From Anaerolineae bacterium (GTDB lineage: Bacteria; Chloroflexota; Anaerolineae; DRVO01): a stretch of 64,000 bases of DNA. The notes under the pieces are model-generated. The model ran no database searches. It worked only from the letters and a program-made list of their open reading frames with translations, and was not told where the DNA came from. Every line of letters starts with the position of its first letter. The first letter of the stretch is position 1. The stretch covers positions 1-64,000 of the forward strand of contig JABLXR010000018.1 in NCBI GenBank assembly GCA_013178015.1, in the 5' to 3' direction. The position numbers and the translations under genes were made by a program. Of this stretch, positions 50,095 to 58,773 are shown piece after piece.

Positions 50095-50463
50095 TTACCC
50101 CGCCTTGCGGGAAGCCTTCAGGAGGTCGGACACGTCAATGACTAGCATGCCGTCTTCCTGCTGTGCCACCCGCCGGTAGGCGGTCGTGGGCAGGAGCCCC
50201 ACCCGACGCAGCGCACCCCGGGCGGAGGCGATCCAGGTGTTCTGGGGACCGAGCTTGCGCACGCGAAAACCACTTTCCCCGCTTACCGCCTTCCTCACAG
50301 CGAGCAGCCCCTGCTGGTGATCTATGAGAATCTCCACTTGGTCCGGTTCTTCCAGCGCTCGATGCGCTGCCAGATTCCACGTCACCCCGCCGGATTTCTG
50401 AATGGAGATAGTGGGCTGATCCGTGCCGCGATATACGCCCGGCTGAAGCGGTTCCCAGCTCAT
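50095..50463 (-). CDS. Uncharacterised protein with own operator
   Basis: A 122-residue protein starting MSWEPLQPGVYRGTDQPTIS, with a central beta part (QVEILIDHQQGLLAVRKA) and ending ALRRVGLLPTTAYRRVAQQEDGMLVIDVSDLL. No family is recognised. The ribosome site AAGGAGGTAAGCC is unusually strong. The promoter region just upstream has a perfect TATAAT between GTACC/GGTAC repeats (50499-50533), so expression is probably tightly regulated. Possibly a small DNA-binding protein. Confidence 0.7.
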   Translation of the reverse strand: MSWEPLQPGVYRGTDQPTISIQKSGGVTWNLAAHRALEEPDQVEILIDHQQGLLAVRKAVSGESGFRVRKLGPQNTWIASARGALRRVGLLPTTAYRRVAQQEDGMLVIDVSDLLKASRKAG

Positions 50464-50498
50464 GGCTTACCTCCTTCCACAATAGCACTAATGGAAAT

Positions 50499-50533
50499 AT
50501 GTACCACATTCGTACCAGGATTATATGGTACAT
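50499..50533 (-). promoter_or_regulatory. TATAAT promoter flanked by an inverted repeat
   Basis: On the minus strand TATAAT (50520-50525) sits inside ATGTACCA (50526-50533) and its inverse TGGTACAT (50499-50506). A third copy CTGGTAC lies between them (50513-50519). No clear -35 is seen. A regulator bound here would cover the -10 and the start site of the gene at 50095. Confidence 0.6.
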
Positions 50534-50768
50534 CCAAGACCCTGGCGTGGCAAGGACTTCGAGGGGATTCACCGCCGAGATCACAGAGGTCACTAACAAG
50601 AAGAACACGGCGGAGAATGGGGAAGAAAGCACGAAAAGTGGGAAAAGGGGGATGGCTAGCTTAGGCCTTACTCAAAGACCTTCCATATCCATCTGTAGCA
50701 CTACAGTCTCTCTCCTGCATCATTGCCCCTTCCTCCGCTTCCCGCGTTTTCAGCGTTCGCCTCCCCGC
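50534..50768. other. Lower-GC spacer, no gene seen
   Basis: This stretch is clearly poorer in G and C than its neighbours (AACAAGAAGAACACGG, GGAAGAAAGCACGAAAAG). It contains no open frame with family features. It may be the remains of a transferred or deleted segment. Confidence 0.4.
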
Positions 50769-51638
50769 TCAGGGGCCGACGTATCCCCGATCGCGGAGGA
50801 CGGCCGCTAGATCGGTGCCCCACGCCAGCGGTGGCCTGACCTGGGCGCGGAAGACTACCAGGGCCTCGGCCGTGTCGCCGTACGGCCCCTGGGCCAACAC
50901 AGTTCCGCCGGGCCCAACCGCCAAGGAGCAGCCGATGCATTGCCTCCCCGCCCAGACGCCGGCCTCGATCGGGCCGACGTTGCTGACTCCGACCACGGTG
51001 AGGTCGTACAGGCGAGCCAGCTCGGTGTAGGCTTCCAGCCAGAGGGCACCGTAGGGCTTTGCCTGATGATCGTAGTCGGCCTGCACCGCCCAGGCGGAGG
51101 GGGAAAGGAGCAACCTTGCCCCCATGCGGGCTAAGGCGTGGCCGAGGGCCAGCGAAGAGGGGAAGTTATCGGCACAGATAGACAGGGCCATGGTGCCGAT
51201 GGGGGTGTGTGCCACGCCCAGGCGGTCCCCGATGGAGTAGAGGTCATGGGCGATGGCCAGCTCGTTTATCTTGCGGTGCTTGAGGAGGATGTCGCCCTGG
51301 GGAGAGAGCAGGACGGCGGCGTTGTACACCTGCTCTCCCTCCCGTTCGGTGAGTCCGGCGGCCACGTATACGCCCGATTGGCGGGCAGCGTGGCCGAGAA
51401 GGGCGCTGCGCTCTCCGGGTATGGGCTGGGCCAGCTCCCGGGCGGCGGGATGGGTCCAGCCGACGTCCAGGCACTCAGGAAGGACCACCAGATCGCAACC
51501 CTCGCCGGCCGCGCGCTGGATGACGTCCACGGCCCGAGCGAGGTTCTCGGCCGGGCGGCCGCCCCGGACTAGCATCTGGCCCATGCCGACGGTGACCTCG
51601 GCTCCCGGCCAGGGAGCCGAGGTCGCAGTGGTTCTCAT
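50769..51638 (-). CDS. Carbon-nitrogen hydrolase (nitrilase superfamily)
   Basis: A 289-residue enzyme with the Glu-Lys-Cys triad: VVLPECLDVGW (Glu, about 55), LKHRKINELA (Lys, about 122) and ALSICADNFPSSLALGH (Cys, about 158). YNAAVLLSPQGDIL is typical. Such enzymes hydrolyse amides or carbamoyl groups. The usual W or Y after the catalytic Cys is replaced by A-D-N, so the substrate cannot be named. The ATG at 51638 is used, and the 45 codons upstream have no family match. It follows the coiled-coil gene by 40 bases. Confidence 0.85.
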   Translation of the reverse strand: MRTTATSAPWPGAEVTVGMGQMLVRGGRPAENLARAVDVIQRAAGEGCDLVVLPECLDVGWTHPAARELAQPIPGERSALLGHAARQSGVYVAAGLTEREGEQVYNAAVLLSPQGDILLKHRKINELAIAHDLYSIGDRLGVAHTPIGTMALSICADNFPSSLALGHALARMGARLLLSPSAWAVQADYDHQAKPYGALWLEAYTELARLYDLTVVGVSNVGPIEAGVWAGRQCIGCSLAVGPGGTVLAQGPYGDTAEALVVFRAQVRPPLAWGTDLAAVLRDRGYVGP

Positions 51639-51678
51639 GGTGTCGCGCCCTTGGCTTACCAGGGGTCGCCGTCTGCCG

Positions 51679-51972
51679 TCAATCTCTCTCCAGGCCGAAT
51701 CGCCGGGCGAACCGCTCCATGGACTCACGCAGGTCGGTGAGAGCTTCCTCCAGCCGTTCGCGAGCGGACTCATCCTCGGGCTCGGAGAACTTGCAGGTGT
51801 TGAGGGCGATCTCGGCGGCGCCGCACTTGGACTCCAGCCCTTGGATCTCCTCGTAGTAGCGGCGCTTCAGGGTCTCGTCTTCTCCCTCGAGCCCGCGCTT
51901 GGTCCACCGGTTGATGCGGTCCCGCTGGGCGGTGAGGTCCGACTCTGCCTTCAGGTAATACTCCGATAACAT
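51679..51972 (-). CDS. Small coiled-coil protein
   Basis: A 97-residue, highly charged helical protein (KAESDLTAQRDRINRW, LKRRYYEEIQGLESKCG, ARERLEEALTDLRESMERFA). It has no signal peptide or membrane helix. AGGAGG lies just before the ATG. It is the first gene of a two-gene unit with the nitrilase-family gene. The family is not recognised. Confidence 0.75.
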   Translation of the reverse strand: MLSEYYLKAESDLTAQRDRINRWTKRGLEGEDETLKRRYYEEIQGLESKCGAAEIALNTCKFSEPEDESARERLEEALTDLRESMERFARRFGLERD

Positions 51973-52440
51973 AGCCTCCTCCTTGGTCGGTCAGGTAACG
52001 TCTGTAGGTATGGGGCTGTCCCTTCCGCTGGCGCCTCCGGCTTCGGCCGGCGCTTGCGGAGGCAGCACAGGTCGGATTATAGATGGGCCTCCAGCTTTCC
52101 ACCAGAGAGAGGGTGCCGGGCGACTGGGTAGGCGCCTACTGGTCAGGAGCGCCGCCGTCCTCGTCCCGCGCGGGCTAAGGGCTGCCGCGAGCCTCTCGGG
52201 TCACCCGCCCACGGCGTGCGCCAGCAGACCGGCGAAGGTGGGCGCCTGCTCCGTGTGTGGTCGGTTCGGCGGCGGAGCAGGTGACGGGTAGGACTGCGGC
52301 CGTCAGTCCCGCCGTCGAGGTGACCGTGGTCTCCCTCGCGGTGGGGGTCGGGCGGTCTGGCAGAAGGTGAGGGTCCAGATGAGGCGAGGTGGGCATCGTG
52401 ACCTCGCGGTGCTGGGACCGGTTGGAGGGAGCGAGGACAC
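51973..52440. other. Non-coding gap with hairpin and promoter
   Basis: About 468 bases between divergent genes. Beside the ATG at 51972 lies the leader hairpin GCCTCCG...CGGAGGC (about 52034-52063). Farther right is the minus-strand -10 at 52076. The remaining DNA up to the URO-D start at 52441 shows no gene. Confidence 0.5.
52076..52081 (-). promoter_or_regulatory. -10 box of the coiled-coil/nitrilase unit
   Basis: A perfect TATAAT on the minus strand with only a weak -35. It would give a leader of about 95 bases that folds into the hairpin near 52034-52063. Confidence 0.5.
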
Positions 52441-53406
52441 GTGAGAATTGGGTTGTCGCTATCGGTGTACGAGCATGCCGCCGCACTGATCGGCCGTAGT
52501 CCCTGGGAAGTCAGTCGCAGCGTCGAGCTTATGTGGGAGGCTCATCGGGCGGCCTACTGCCTGTACCAGCACCGCCCGGTGACGGTGGGGATAGACATCT
52601 ACAACCTGGAGGCGGAAGCCTACGGTTGCCGCGTCAGGCGGCCCACAGGGCACGGCATCCCGGCCATCACCGAGCCACTGGTCTCCAGTTTGGACCAGGC
52701 CCTGGCCCTGGAACCCTTCGATCCCCGGCGTGCTGGGCGGCTGCCGCTAGTGACGGAGGTGGCGACACGGCTGGCGGCCGAGTTCCCGGAGGCGGACGTG
52801 CGGGTACCGGTCAGTGGTCCCTTCTCCATCGCCCAGAACCTCCTGGGGCTGGAGAACCTGCTGGCCTCGGTGGCGCTGGAGCCGGAGCGAACCGCCCTGC
52901 TGCTGGAGAGGCTGGTGGAGGGACAGGTGGCCTTCAGCCGGGCAGTGGCCCAGGCCGGCGTGGGCGTGGCCTTCTTCGAGTCGGCGGCGGCCCCTCCTCT
53001 GTTGTCGCCGGGCACCTTCCGGCGGGTGGAGCTTCCGGCTCTGCGCCGCGCCATCGCCGCCGTGAGCGAGGAGACCGGCAACCCGGTGCCCTGCATAATC
53101 GGCGGCGACACGGTTCACATCCTGCCGGAGATGCTGGAGACGGGCACCGGGTTCCTGATCTGCCCGGCGGAGACGAACGCTCCGCTCTTTCTGGAGCGGA
53201 TGAAAGATCACCCGGAGGTCACGGTGAGGGTGAACCTGGACCCGGCCGTATACACTCGGGGCACGAAGAGGGAGATCGCGGCGGCAGTGGACCGGGTGGT
53301 AGAGATGGCCGAGGGCCGGCCTAACGTCCTCCTGGGCACGGGGGCCATCCCTTACGAGACGCCGGTGGACAACCTTCTCTTCCTGCGGGAGTACGCCGCT
53401 TCCTGA
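52441..53406 (+). CDS. URO-D-superfamily protein (paralogue 6)
   Basis: A 321-residue, shorter member of the URO-D fold. VSGPFSIAQNLLGLENLL near residue 125 and NVLLGTGAIPYETPVDNLLFLREY at the end match the family. At the metal position it reads PCIIGGDTV, with no H-x-C. The N-terminal RNA/helix opening of other members is absent and it begins MRIGLSLSVYEHAA. The GTG start has GAGG upstream. It stands alone on the plus strand between unrelated genes. Reaction unknown. Confidence 0.78.
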   Translation: MRIGLSLSVYEHAAALIGRSPWEVSRSVELMWEAHRAAYCLYQHRPVTVGIDIYNLEAEAYGCRVRRPTGHGIPAITEPLVSSLDQALALEPFDPRRAGRLPLVTEVATRLAAEFPEADVRVPVSGPFSIAQNLLGLENLLASVALEPERTALLLERLVEGQVAFSRAVAQAGVGVAFFESAAAPPLLSPGTFRRVELPALRRAIAAVSEETGNPVPCIIGGDTVHILPEMLETGTGFLICPAETNAPLFLERMKDHPEVTVRVNLDPAVYTRGTKREIAAAVDRVVEMAEGRPNVLLGTGAIPYETPVDNLLFLREYAAS

Positions 53407-53470
53407 GCCGGTCTCAGCTCCCGACGGAGGCGGCCGCACCCAACCGGCCTGCGGGCGCGGAGCGCGAAGA

Positions 53471-53496
53471 AGGGGGCGGCCGGCTGGCCGCCCCCT
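53471..53496. terminator. Bidirectional hairpin terminator
   Basis: AGGGGGCGGCC (53471-53481) pairs exactly with GGCCGCCCCCT (53486-53496) around GGCT. It lies between the convergent stops of the URO-D gene (53406) and the FG-GAP gene (53528). No T-run is present. Confidence 0.6.
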
Positions 53497-53527
53497 AGAG
53501 GCTAGGAGTCTGTCGGTGAAGAGCCGG

Positions 53528-55156
53528 TCAGTGGGCCGTGAACGCCAGGGGCAGGTACCGCCGGTGGATCTGGTCCACCACCACCACGTTCACGGTGATG
53601 TTCTGGTCGCCGTTGATGACCGAGACTCCGGACGCGCTGGCCAGCACGCGGACGGTGGTCGAGGCGCTGCTCGCCGGCGGGGAAGCCGGGTCTATGGAGA
53701 AGGTGAGCAGGGCGTCGGAGGTGCCGGTGTTGGCGGAAAGGCGCAGCCAGGGCGCTGCTGCTCCCACTATGCTCGCCGTCCAGGTGAAGGAGCCCGTGCT
53801 GATATTCGCTACCCTGATCGTCTCCTGCGTCCCGGTGCTGGTACTGGTCTCATAGAAGAGGGTCACCGTGCTGGGGACTCGCATGGTGGGGTTGATGGAG
53901 ATGCCCGTGCCATCTAGGTTGGCAGAGGTGAAATTGTCCCAGTAGGGGTAATGGGTGGTGTCGTCGGCGTAACCCCCCTGCTCGTGGAAGTTGAGGATAC
54001 GGAGGAAGTAGTTGGGGAAGTTCGGCACGACGCCGGTGTGGATCATCATGAGCTCCGACCTACCGTCGCCGTTCGGATCCCCGACCTCCAGGTTCGGCCC
54101 CCACTCTCGGTCGCCGATCCACATCTCCACTTCAGTGTTGTTCCGCTCGGTATTGTTCATGCGGGGGTTCAGGATGTAGATGCGGGCTAGGTCGCCGGTG
54201 TTCATGGCCGCGATCTCGAGCCGGCCGTCGCCATTCCAATCCAGTAGCTGGATGTCCTCGGGCGGATCGCCGAAGCCCCAGCCGAAAATGTCGTTCCAGG
54301 TGTTGAACCCGGTGGGGTGGATGGCGTACACGGCTGAGGGGTAGTTGCCGCTCTGGGCCTGGATCCGGCGCAGGAGGATCAGGTCGCGGGAGTTGTCGCC
54401 GGTGACGTCGCCGATGAGGATTTTGTCCCACTCGCCGATGCCGCCGATCTGGGCGCTGAAGTGCTCGAAGGCGGGGTTCTCACCGTCCAGGACCAGGACG
54501 TAGCGGAAGTCCCGGGTGAAGAGGACGTCGGCCTTACCGTTGCCGTTGAAGTCGCCCAGGGTCATGCTGCGGAAGGCGCCGCCGGTGGGCAGGCTCCACT
54601 TCTCCCGCCAGGCGCCGCCCTCGAGCTCGTAGCACTGAACCCGGGCGAGGATGTTGCCGGGCTCGTTGGCGGTCCTGACGGCCACGATCTCGTCCCGGCC
54701 GTCGCCGTCCACGTCGCCGGTCCCCAGCAGTATCCAATCGTAGGGGTTGACGTTAACGCTGGGGTTAGGGACGGCGGTGGAGCCGCTGGGCACCAAGGGG
54801 TCGAAGACGTTGAGGACCGGCCCGGGAACGGTCACGCCGCGGCCGCCGGTGGCCACTATCTCTTTGGTGCCGTCGCCGTTGAAGTCGCCGGCGGCTACCT
54901 GATGGTAGGGACCGCCCCACTGGTCATACTTGCCGCCCAGGTCTCGCATGCCCGGCCCCACGGCGTAGTCGCGGATGACGAGGCGGCCGTCGTTGCGGTT
55001 GATGAGGATCACTTCGTCGTCCCGGACGTAGGCGTCCGGAACCAGTTGTGCCTCGGTGGCGCCCTCCTGGGCCCAGGCTGCCGCCGGCACCGCGGCCAGC
55101 GCCAGAATCAGGAGACAGTACAGCACCAGGGCTCGCCCTCTGATCGGGCCTTCCAT
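53528..55156 (-). CDS. Secreted FG-GAP propeller and BACON-domain protein with YLPL tag
   Basis: A 542-residue protein. A signal peptide (about 1-30, ending AAAWAQ) is followed by a propeller with six calcium-type loops: GDFNGDGTKE, GDVDGDGRDE, GDFNGNGKAD, GDVTGDNSRD, LDWNGDGRLE and GDPNGDGRSE. A BACON-like Ig domain (about 430-530) follows, and the protein ends HRRYLPLAFTAH. The same type of tail occurs in the secreted protein at 42553. AAGGAGG precedes the ATG. Probably a surface carbohydrate- or protein-binding factor. The ligand is unknown. Confidence 0.85.
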   Translation of the reverse strand: MEGPIRGRALVLYCLLILALAAVPAAAWAQEGATEAQLVPDAYVRDDEVILINRNDGRLVIRDYAVGPGMRDLGGKYDQWGGPYHQVAAGDFNGDGTKEIVATGGRGVTVPGPVLNVFDPLVPSGSTAVPNPSVNVNPYDWILLGTGDVDGDGRDEIVAVRTANEPGNILARVQCYELEGGAWREKWSLPTGGAFRSMTLGDFNGNGKADVLFTRDFRYVLVLDGENPAFEHFSAQIGGIGEWDKILIGDVTGDNSRDLILLRRIQAQSGNYPSAVYAIHPTGFNTWNDIFGWGFGDPPEDIQLLDWNGDGRLEIAAMNTGDLARIYILNPRMNNTERNNTEVEMWIGDREWGPNLEVGDPNGDGRSELMMIHTGVVPNFPNYFLRILNFHEQGGYADDTTHYPYWDNFTSANLDGTGISINPTMRVPSTVTLFYETSTSTGTQETIRVANISTGSFTWTASIVGAAAPWLRLSANTGTSDALLTFSIDPASPPASSASTTVRVLASASGVSVINGDQNITVNVVVVDQIHRRYLPLAFTAH

Positions 55157-55214
55157 GGGAACCCTCCTTGGCTCTCAAGTGCGATGTCGCTCGTCGGTGG
55201 TGTGGTGAATGGCG

Positions 55215-55243
55215 ATTATACTTCGGCCCGGTGCGCCGGCCAA
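55215..55243 (-). promoter_or_regulatory. Promoter of the FG-GAP protein gene
   Basis: On the minus strand TTGGCC (55238-55243), a 17-base spacer and TATAAT (55215-55220). Transcription should start near 55208, about 50 bases before the ATG. Confidence 0.6.
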
Positions 55244-55267
55244 ACGCCCCTAGGGGCTTCTACGCGG

Positions 55268-56269
55268 TCAGGCCAGAGTGACCCGGGCTGCCATCCGGTG
55301 CGAGTCGTAGGCGGCCAGGGCGGCCCGCACCGAAGTGAGGCCGTCGTGGCCATCGGGGCTGACGGCCCGCCCGGCAACCAGGGCATCCACGAAGTAATGG
55401 ACCTCGGCCGGCCACCCCCCTCCGAGGGGGAAGTCGGTGATCTCCTGCCAGTCCTCCCCCTCCGTCCACAGGCGCAGAGGGGTGCGATAGTCCACGATTA
55501 TGGTGCCTCGGGCGCCGTAGATCTCCAGCCCCAGGGGGCCCGGGTGGGAGTGCCAGCCCGTCTCGATGTAACCGAGCGTGCCGTCGGCGAACTCCAGCGA
55601 GATCACCGCCGTATCCTCGGCCTTGATGTCGTGGTTGAGGGTGGCGAGGTTGGCGGAGACGGTCCGTATCTCCTGACCGAGCACGAAGCGGGCGATGTCC
55701 AGGGCGTGGATGCCCATGTCGAGCACTGCGCCTCCACCGGCCCTCTCCGGGTCGAAGAACCAGTCGCTCTTGGCGCTCCAGGAGGTATAGGGGCCGCGGT
55801 GGGCGAAGCGCACCCGCACGGTGTACGGCTTGCCGATCGCGCCCTCGGCGATGAGATCGCGTGCCTTCTGGTTGAAGGGGTAGAAGCGATGGGTGAACCC
55901 TACCATGAGCTGGACGCCGGCCTTGTCGGCGGCGGCGATCATCTCGTCGGCCTCTTCCAGAGTGACTGCCATGGGCTTCTCGCACAGCACGTGCTTGCCG
56001 GCGGCAGCTGCCGCAATGGTCTGCTCGGCGTGCAGATAGTTGGGAGTGCATACGCTCACGGCTTGGATGTCGTCTCGTGCCAGAAGCTCGGCGTAGTCGC
56101 TGTAGACGTGGGGCACCCCGAAACGGACGGCGACCTCCTGGGCCCGGTCCGGGTCAACGTCGGCTACGGCCACCAGCCGGGCTTGAGGGTGGCTGGCGTA
56201 GTTGGGCAGGTGTGCCTCCTGGGCGATGGCTCCACATCCGATGACGCCTATTCCGATGGTTCCCTCCAT
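55268..56269 (-). CDS. Gfo/Idh/MocA oxidoreductase 1
   Basis: A 333-residue NAD(P)-dependent sugar or cyclitol oxidoreductase. GVIGCGAIAQEAHLPNY is the nucleotide-binding turn, CEKPMAVTLEEADEMI holds the catalytic Lys, and GGGAVLDMGIHALDIARFVLG the conserved His and Asp. GGAGGT lies four bases before the ATG. It is the last of three paralogues in tandem. The substrate is unknown. Confidence 0.92.
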   Translation of the reverse strand: MEGTIGIGVIGCGAIAQEAHLPNYASHPQARLVAVADVDPDRAQEVAVRFGVPHVYSDYAELLARDDIQAVSVCTPNYLHAEQTIAAAAAGKHVLCEKPMAVTLEEADEMIAAADKAGVQLMVGFTHRFYPFNQKARDLIAEGAIGKPYTVRVRFAHRGPYTSWSAKSDWFFDPERAGGGAVLDMGIHALDIARFVLGQEIRTVSANLATLNHDIKAEDTAVISLEFADGTLGYIETGWHSHPGPLGLEIYGARGTIIVDYRTPLRLWTEGEDWQEITDFPLGGGWPAEVHYFVDALVAGRAVSPDGHDGLTSVRAALAAYDSHRMAARVTLA

Positions 56270-56329
56270 ACGTACCTCCTAGTGCACGTGCGCGCCGCCC
56301 CCCTGACGGACGCCGTCAGGGGCCGACGG

Positions 56330-57319
56330 CTACTCCAGCGGCAGGTCCACAGCGGCTCCCGTCTCGCCGGCGCGGTAGGCGGCCAGGGCCACCTCTAGCG
56401 CCCGCAGCCCGTCTTCTCCCGTTACGCAGGGGGATCGGTCGGCGGCGACGGTGTCCGCGAAATCGCGGATGAGGGCCAGGTTGGTGTCGCTGCCCCACGG
56501 TACCCAGGAGACGCCGTCGAGGGCGTCGCTGTAGAGGCAGACCTCCTGGGCAGTCATGTGGAGCTGGAGCCATCCGCGCTCGCCCACGATCTCCATGGTG
56601 ACGTCGCCCCAGGTGGGATAGACCTCGGGCCGGGACCAGCTGGCATCCAGAGTGCCGAAGATGCCGTTCTCGAGCCGGAAGCTGATCAGCCCCGAGTCGT
56701 CTACGCCTTCGTCCCAGAGCAGATCGTGGCCGATCTCGGCGTAGACGCGTCTCACCGGCGAGCCCCAGAACCAGTTCACCAGGTCCATGACGTGAACGGT
56801 GTGGTCTATCACCGCCCCGCCTCCGGCCAGCTCGCGGTCGGTGAACCAGCCGCCGGGCATCTGCCCCCGGTTGGTGCTCTTGAGCCCGTAGATGTCGCCC
56901 AGCTGCCGCTGGTCCAGGGCCCGCTTGACGGCCTGCACCGCGGGGGAGTAGCGGCAGGGGAAGGCGATCATGAGCTTGACGCCGGCCTCATGGCACAGGC
57001 GGATCATCTCGCGCCCATCGGCCATGGTGGTGGCGATGGGCTTCTCGCAGAGAACGTGCACCCCGGCCTGGGCGGCCAGGCGGGCGAGAGGCAAGTGCTT
57101 GACGTTCTCGGAAGTGATGATGGCGCCGTCCAGGCCGGCCGCCAGCAGAGGCTCATATTCGGGGTAGAACTCCACACCGTACTGAGAGGCGGCCTCTCGT
57201 CCACGCTCGGCGTCCTCATCGGCGATGCCGGCGAGCTCGACCTCAGGCAGCCGGCGCAGGCAGTCGGCGTAGGCGGGAGCGTGCACGTGGGCGAAGCTCA
57301 GTATCCCTATGCGGGTCAT
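56330..57319 (-). CDS. Gfo/Idh/MocA oxidoreductase 2 (altered nucleotide loop)
   Basis: A 329-residue paralogue. CEKPIATTMADGREMI and GGGAVIDHTVHVMDLVNWFWG keep the catalytic Lys and the His/Asp region. The N-terminal loop reads RIGILSFAHVHAPAYADCL, so the usual G-x-G-x-x-G is lost, though subfamilies with this loop exist. GGAG precedes the ATG. It lies 11 bases after oxidoreductase 3 and 60 bases before oxidoreductase 1. Confidence 0.9.
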   Translation of the reverse strand: MTRIGILSFAHVHAPAYADCLRRLPEVELAGIADEDAERGREAASQYGVEFYPEYEPLLAAGLDGAIITSENVKHLPLARLAAQAGVHVLCEKPIATTMADGREMIRLCHEAGVKLMIAFPCRYSPAVQAVKRALDQRQLGDIYGLKSTNRGQMPGGWFTDRELAGGGAVIDHTVHVMDLVNWFWGSPVRRVYAEIGHDLLWDEGVDDSGLISFRLENGIFGTLDASWSRPEVYPTWGDVTMEIVGERGWLQLHMTAQEVCLYSDALDGVSWVPWGSDTNLALIRDFADTVAADRSPCVTGEDGLRALEVALAAYRAGETGAAVDLPLE

Positions 57320-57330
57320 CTCTGCACTCC

Positions 57331-58323
57331 CTATATGGATAACGGCTGGAGAGCCACCGGGGTTCCGGTCAGAGCCGACTGGCGGGCCGCATTGGCCACC
57401 TGCACGGCGGCCATGGCATCCAGGGGCGTGACCAGGAACTCGTCGCCCGTCTGCAGGCAGCGGTAGAAGTGCTGGACCTCCCGGGCGTAAGGGCTGTCCT
57501 CGGGGAAGAGGGGGCTGGAGGGCACCACCACCCCCGCGGGACCGGACTCCTGCTCCTTCAGCTGGAGCTGGAGGGGCGCCGTCCGGGCGCTATCGAAGGT
57601 GAGCAGGCCGGCGTCCCCGGCGATGTCGTAGGCGGTGCGGAACCCGGCCGGGTAGGCCCAGCTACCCTCGATGTGGGCCATAGCCCCGCTGGTGAAGCGC
57701 AGGGTGACCAGGGCGTAGTCGGCGTCCGGGCCCAGATGGCGTTGGCAGTAGACCCGCTCGACGTCACCGGCCAGCCAGCGGGCGTAGTCGTAGTCGTGCA
57801 CCATGAGGTCGAGGAGGACGCCGCCGGAGCGGTACTCCTCTACGAACCACTGCCGGGGGCCGGTGCCCGGGTGGGCGCCCCCACGGGTCAGGCGGATGAC
57901 GCCTACCTTCCCGATGGCGCCTTCATCAGTGAGCCGCTTGGCGGTGGCGTATTCGGGGAAGAAGCGCACCACCTGGGCCACGAAGAGCCGCACGCCGTTG
58001 GCCTCGGCGGCCCGGATCATGTCGCCGCAGCCGTCCACCGTCAGAGACATGGGCTTCTCGCAGATCACGTGCTTTCCCGCCTGGAGGGCGGCTATGGCCA
58101 CCTCTCGGTGGGTGTAGGTGGGGGTGCACACGTCCACGATGTCGGCCGCATCCAGGAGGGCCTCCCGACTGGCGAAGGCGGCGACCTCGAACCTGTCGGC
58201 GGCTTGCTGCGCTGTCCGGGGCTCCAGGTCGAAGAAGCCCACCAGCTGTGCCTCGGTGGTGCGCCAGGCGTAGGCGTGCGCTCCACCCATGGTACCTGCG
58301 CCGACGATGCCGACTCGTCTCAT
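57331..58323 (-). CDS. Gfo/Idh/MocA oxidoreductase 3
   Basis: A 330-residue paralogue and the first gene of the three. RRVGIVGAGTMGGAHAYAW is a standard nucleotide loop. CEKPMSLTVDGCGDMI has the catalytic Lys and SGGVLLDLMVHDYDYARWLAG the His/Asp pair. The start at 58323 has GGAGG six bases upstream, and an ATG five codons earlier is less likely. The trio could oxidise and re-reduce different carbons of one sugar, as in the myo-inositol and 3-keto-sugar pathways (inference). Confidence 0.92.
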   Translation of the reverse strand: MRRVGIVGAGTMGGAHAYAWRTTEAQLVGFFDLEPRTAQQAADRFEVAAFASREALLDAADIVDVCTPTYTHREVAIAALQAGKHVICEKPMSLTVDGCGDMIRAAEANGVRLFVAQVVRFFPEYATAKRLTDEGAIGKVGVIRLTRGGAHPGTGPRQWFVEEYRSGGVLLDLMVHDYDYARWLAGDVERVYCQRHLGPDADYALVTLRFTSGAMAHIEGSWAYPAGFRTAYDIAGDAGLLTFDSARTAPLQLQLKEQESGPAGVVVPSSPLFPEDSPYAREVQHFYRCLQTGDEFLVTPLDAMAAVQVANAARQSALTGTPVALQPLSI

Positions 58324-58388
58324 CAGTTGCCTCCGCAAGCCAACCCACCGAGACGGGCTGGGTCGGTGCCGTTTGGTGCTGCGCCGGG

Positions 58389-58417
58389 ATTATAGTGACG
58401 AGGGTCTCAGCCGACAA
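58389..58417 (-). promoter_or_regulatory. Promoter of the oxidoreductase trio
   Basis: On the minus strand TTGTCG (58412-58417), a 17-base spacer and TATAAT (58389-58394). The transcript would start about 60 bases before the ATG at 58323. Confidence 0.6.
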
Positions 58418-58554
58418 CCGGCGAGGGGGGACAACGGGAGGGGGTGACGGGCAGAAGGTGAGAGGGGGGTTGGGGAGCCGGACGCAGGATGGGATCGGGT
58501 TGGGGACCGGCTGGCCGAGTGGCTGCATGTAGCGGGCGTGTTTCGCTCCCTTGC

Positions 58555-58624
58555 AAGGAGTCAGCGCCCCCAAGGCGCGGGGGTGCTGATCGGGGCCTGC
58601 TCGCGCGTAGGCGCGCGAGCTTTT
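58555..58624. repeat. Half copy of the AGGAGT element with terminator-like hairpin
   Basis: AAGGAGT (58555-58561) and GCGCCCCCAAGGCGCGGGGG match the left half of elements A-C. Then follows the perfect hairpin GCTCGCGCG-TAGG-CGCGCGAGC (58599-58620) and TTTT, which looks like a plus-strand terminator although no plus-strand gene precedes it. The remainder of 58418-58773 shows no gene. Confidence 0.55.
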
Positions 58625-58773
58625 CGGGTTGGGGGGATTCGGGAGCGATGCACGATCGGCCCGGGGGGTCGGGTCGGACCGGGTGCGCCCCAGATGGTCG
58701 GTCAAGCGACCGGCGAACGGACAGGGGCCCACGCCGCGGTGTGCTCCCTAGGCATATCCGGCTCGCGGCGCAG

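Noticed and set aside
52330-58500. A repeated GGCAGAAGGTGAG word near 52361 and 58449
   Set aside because: Thirteen bases only, in G-rich gaps without similar flanks. Chance cannot be excluded.
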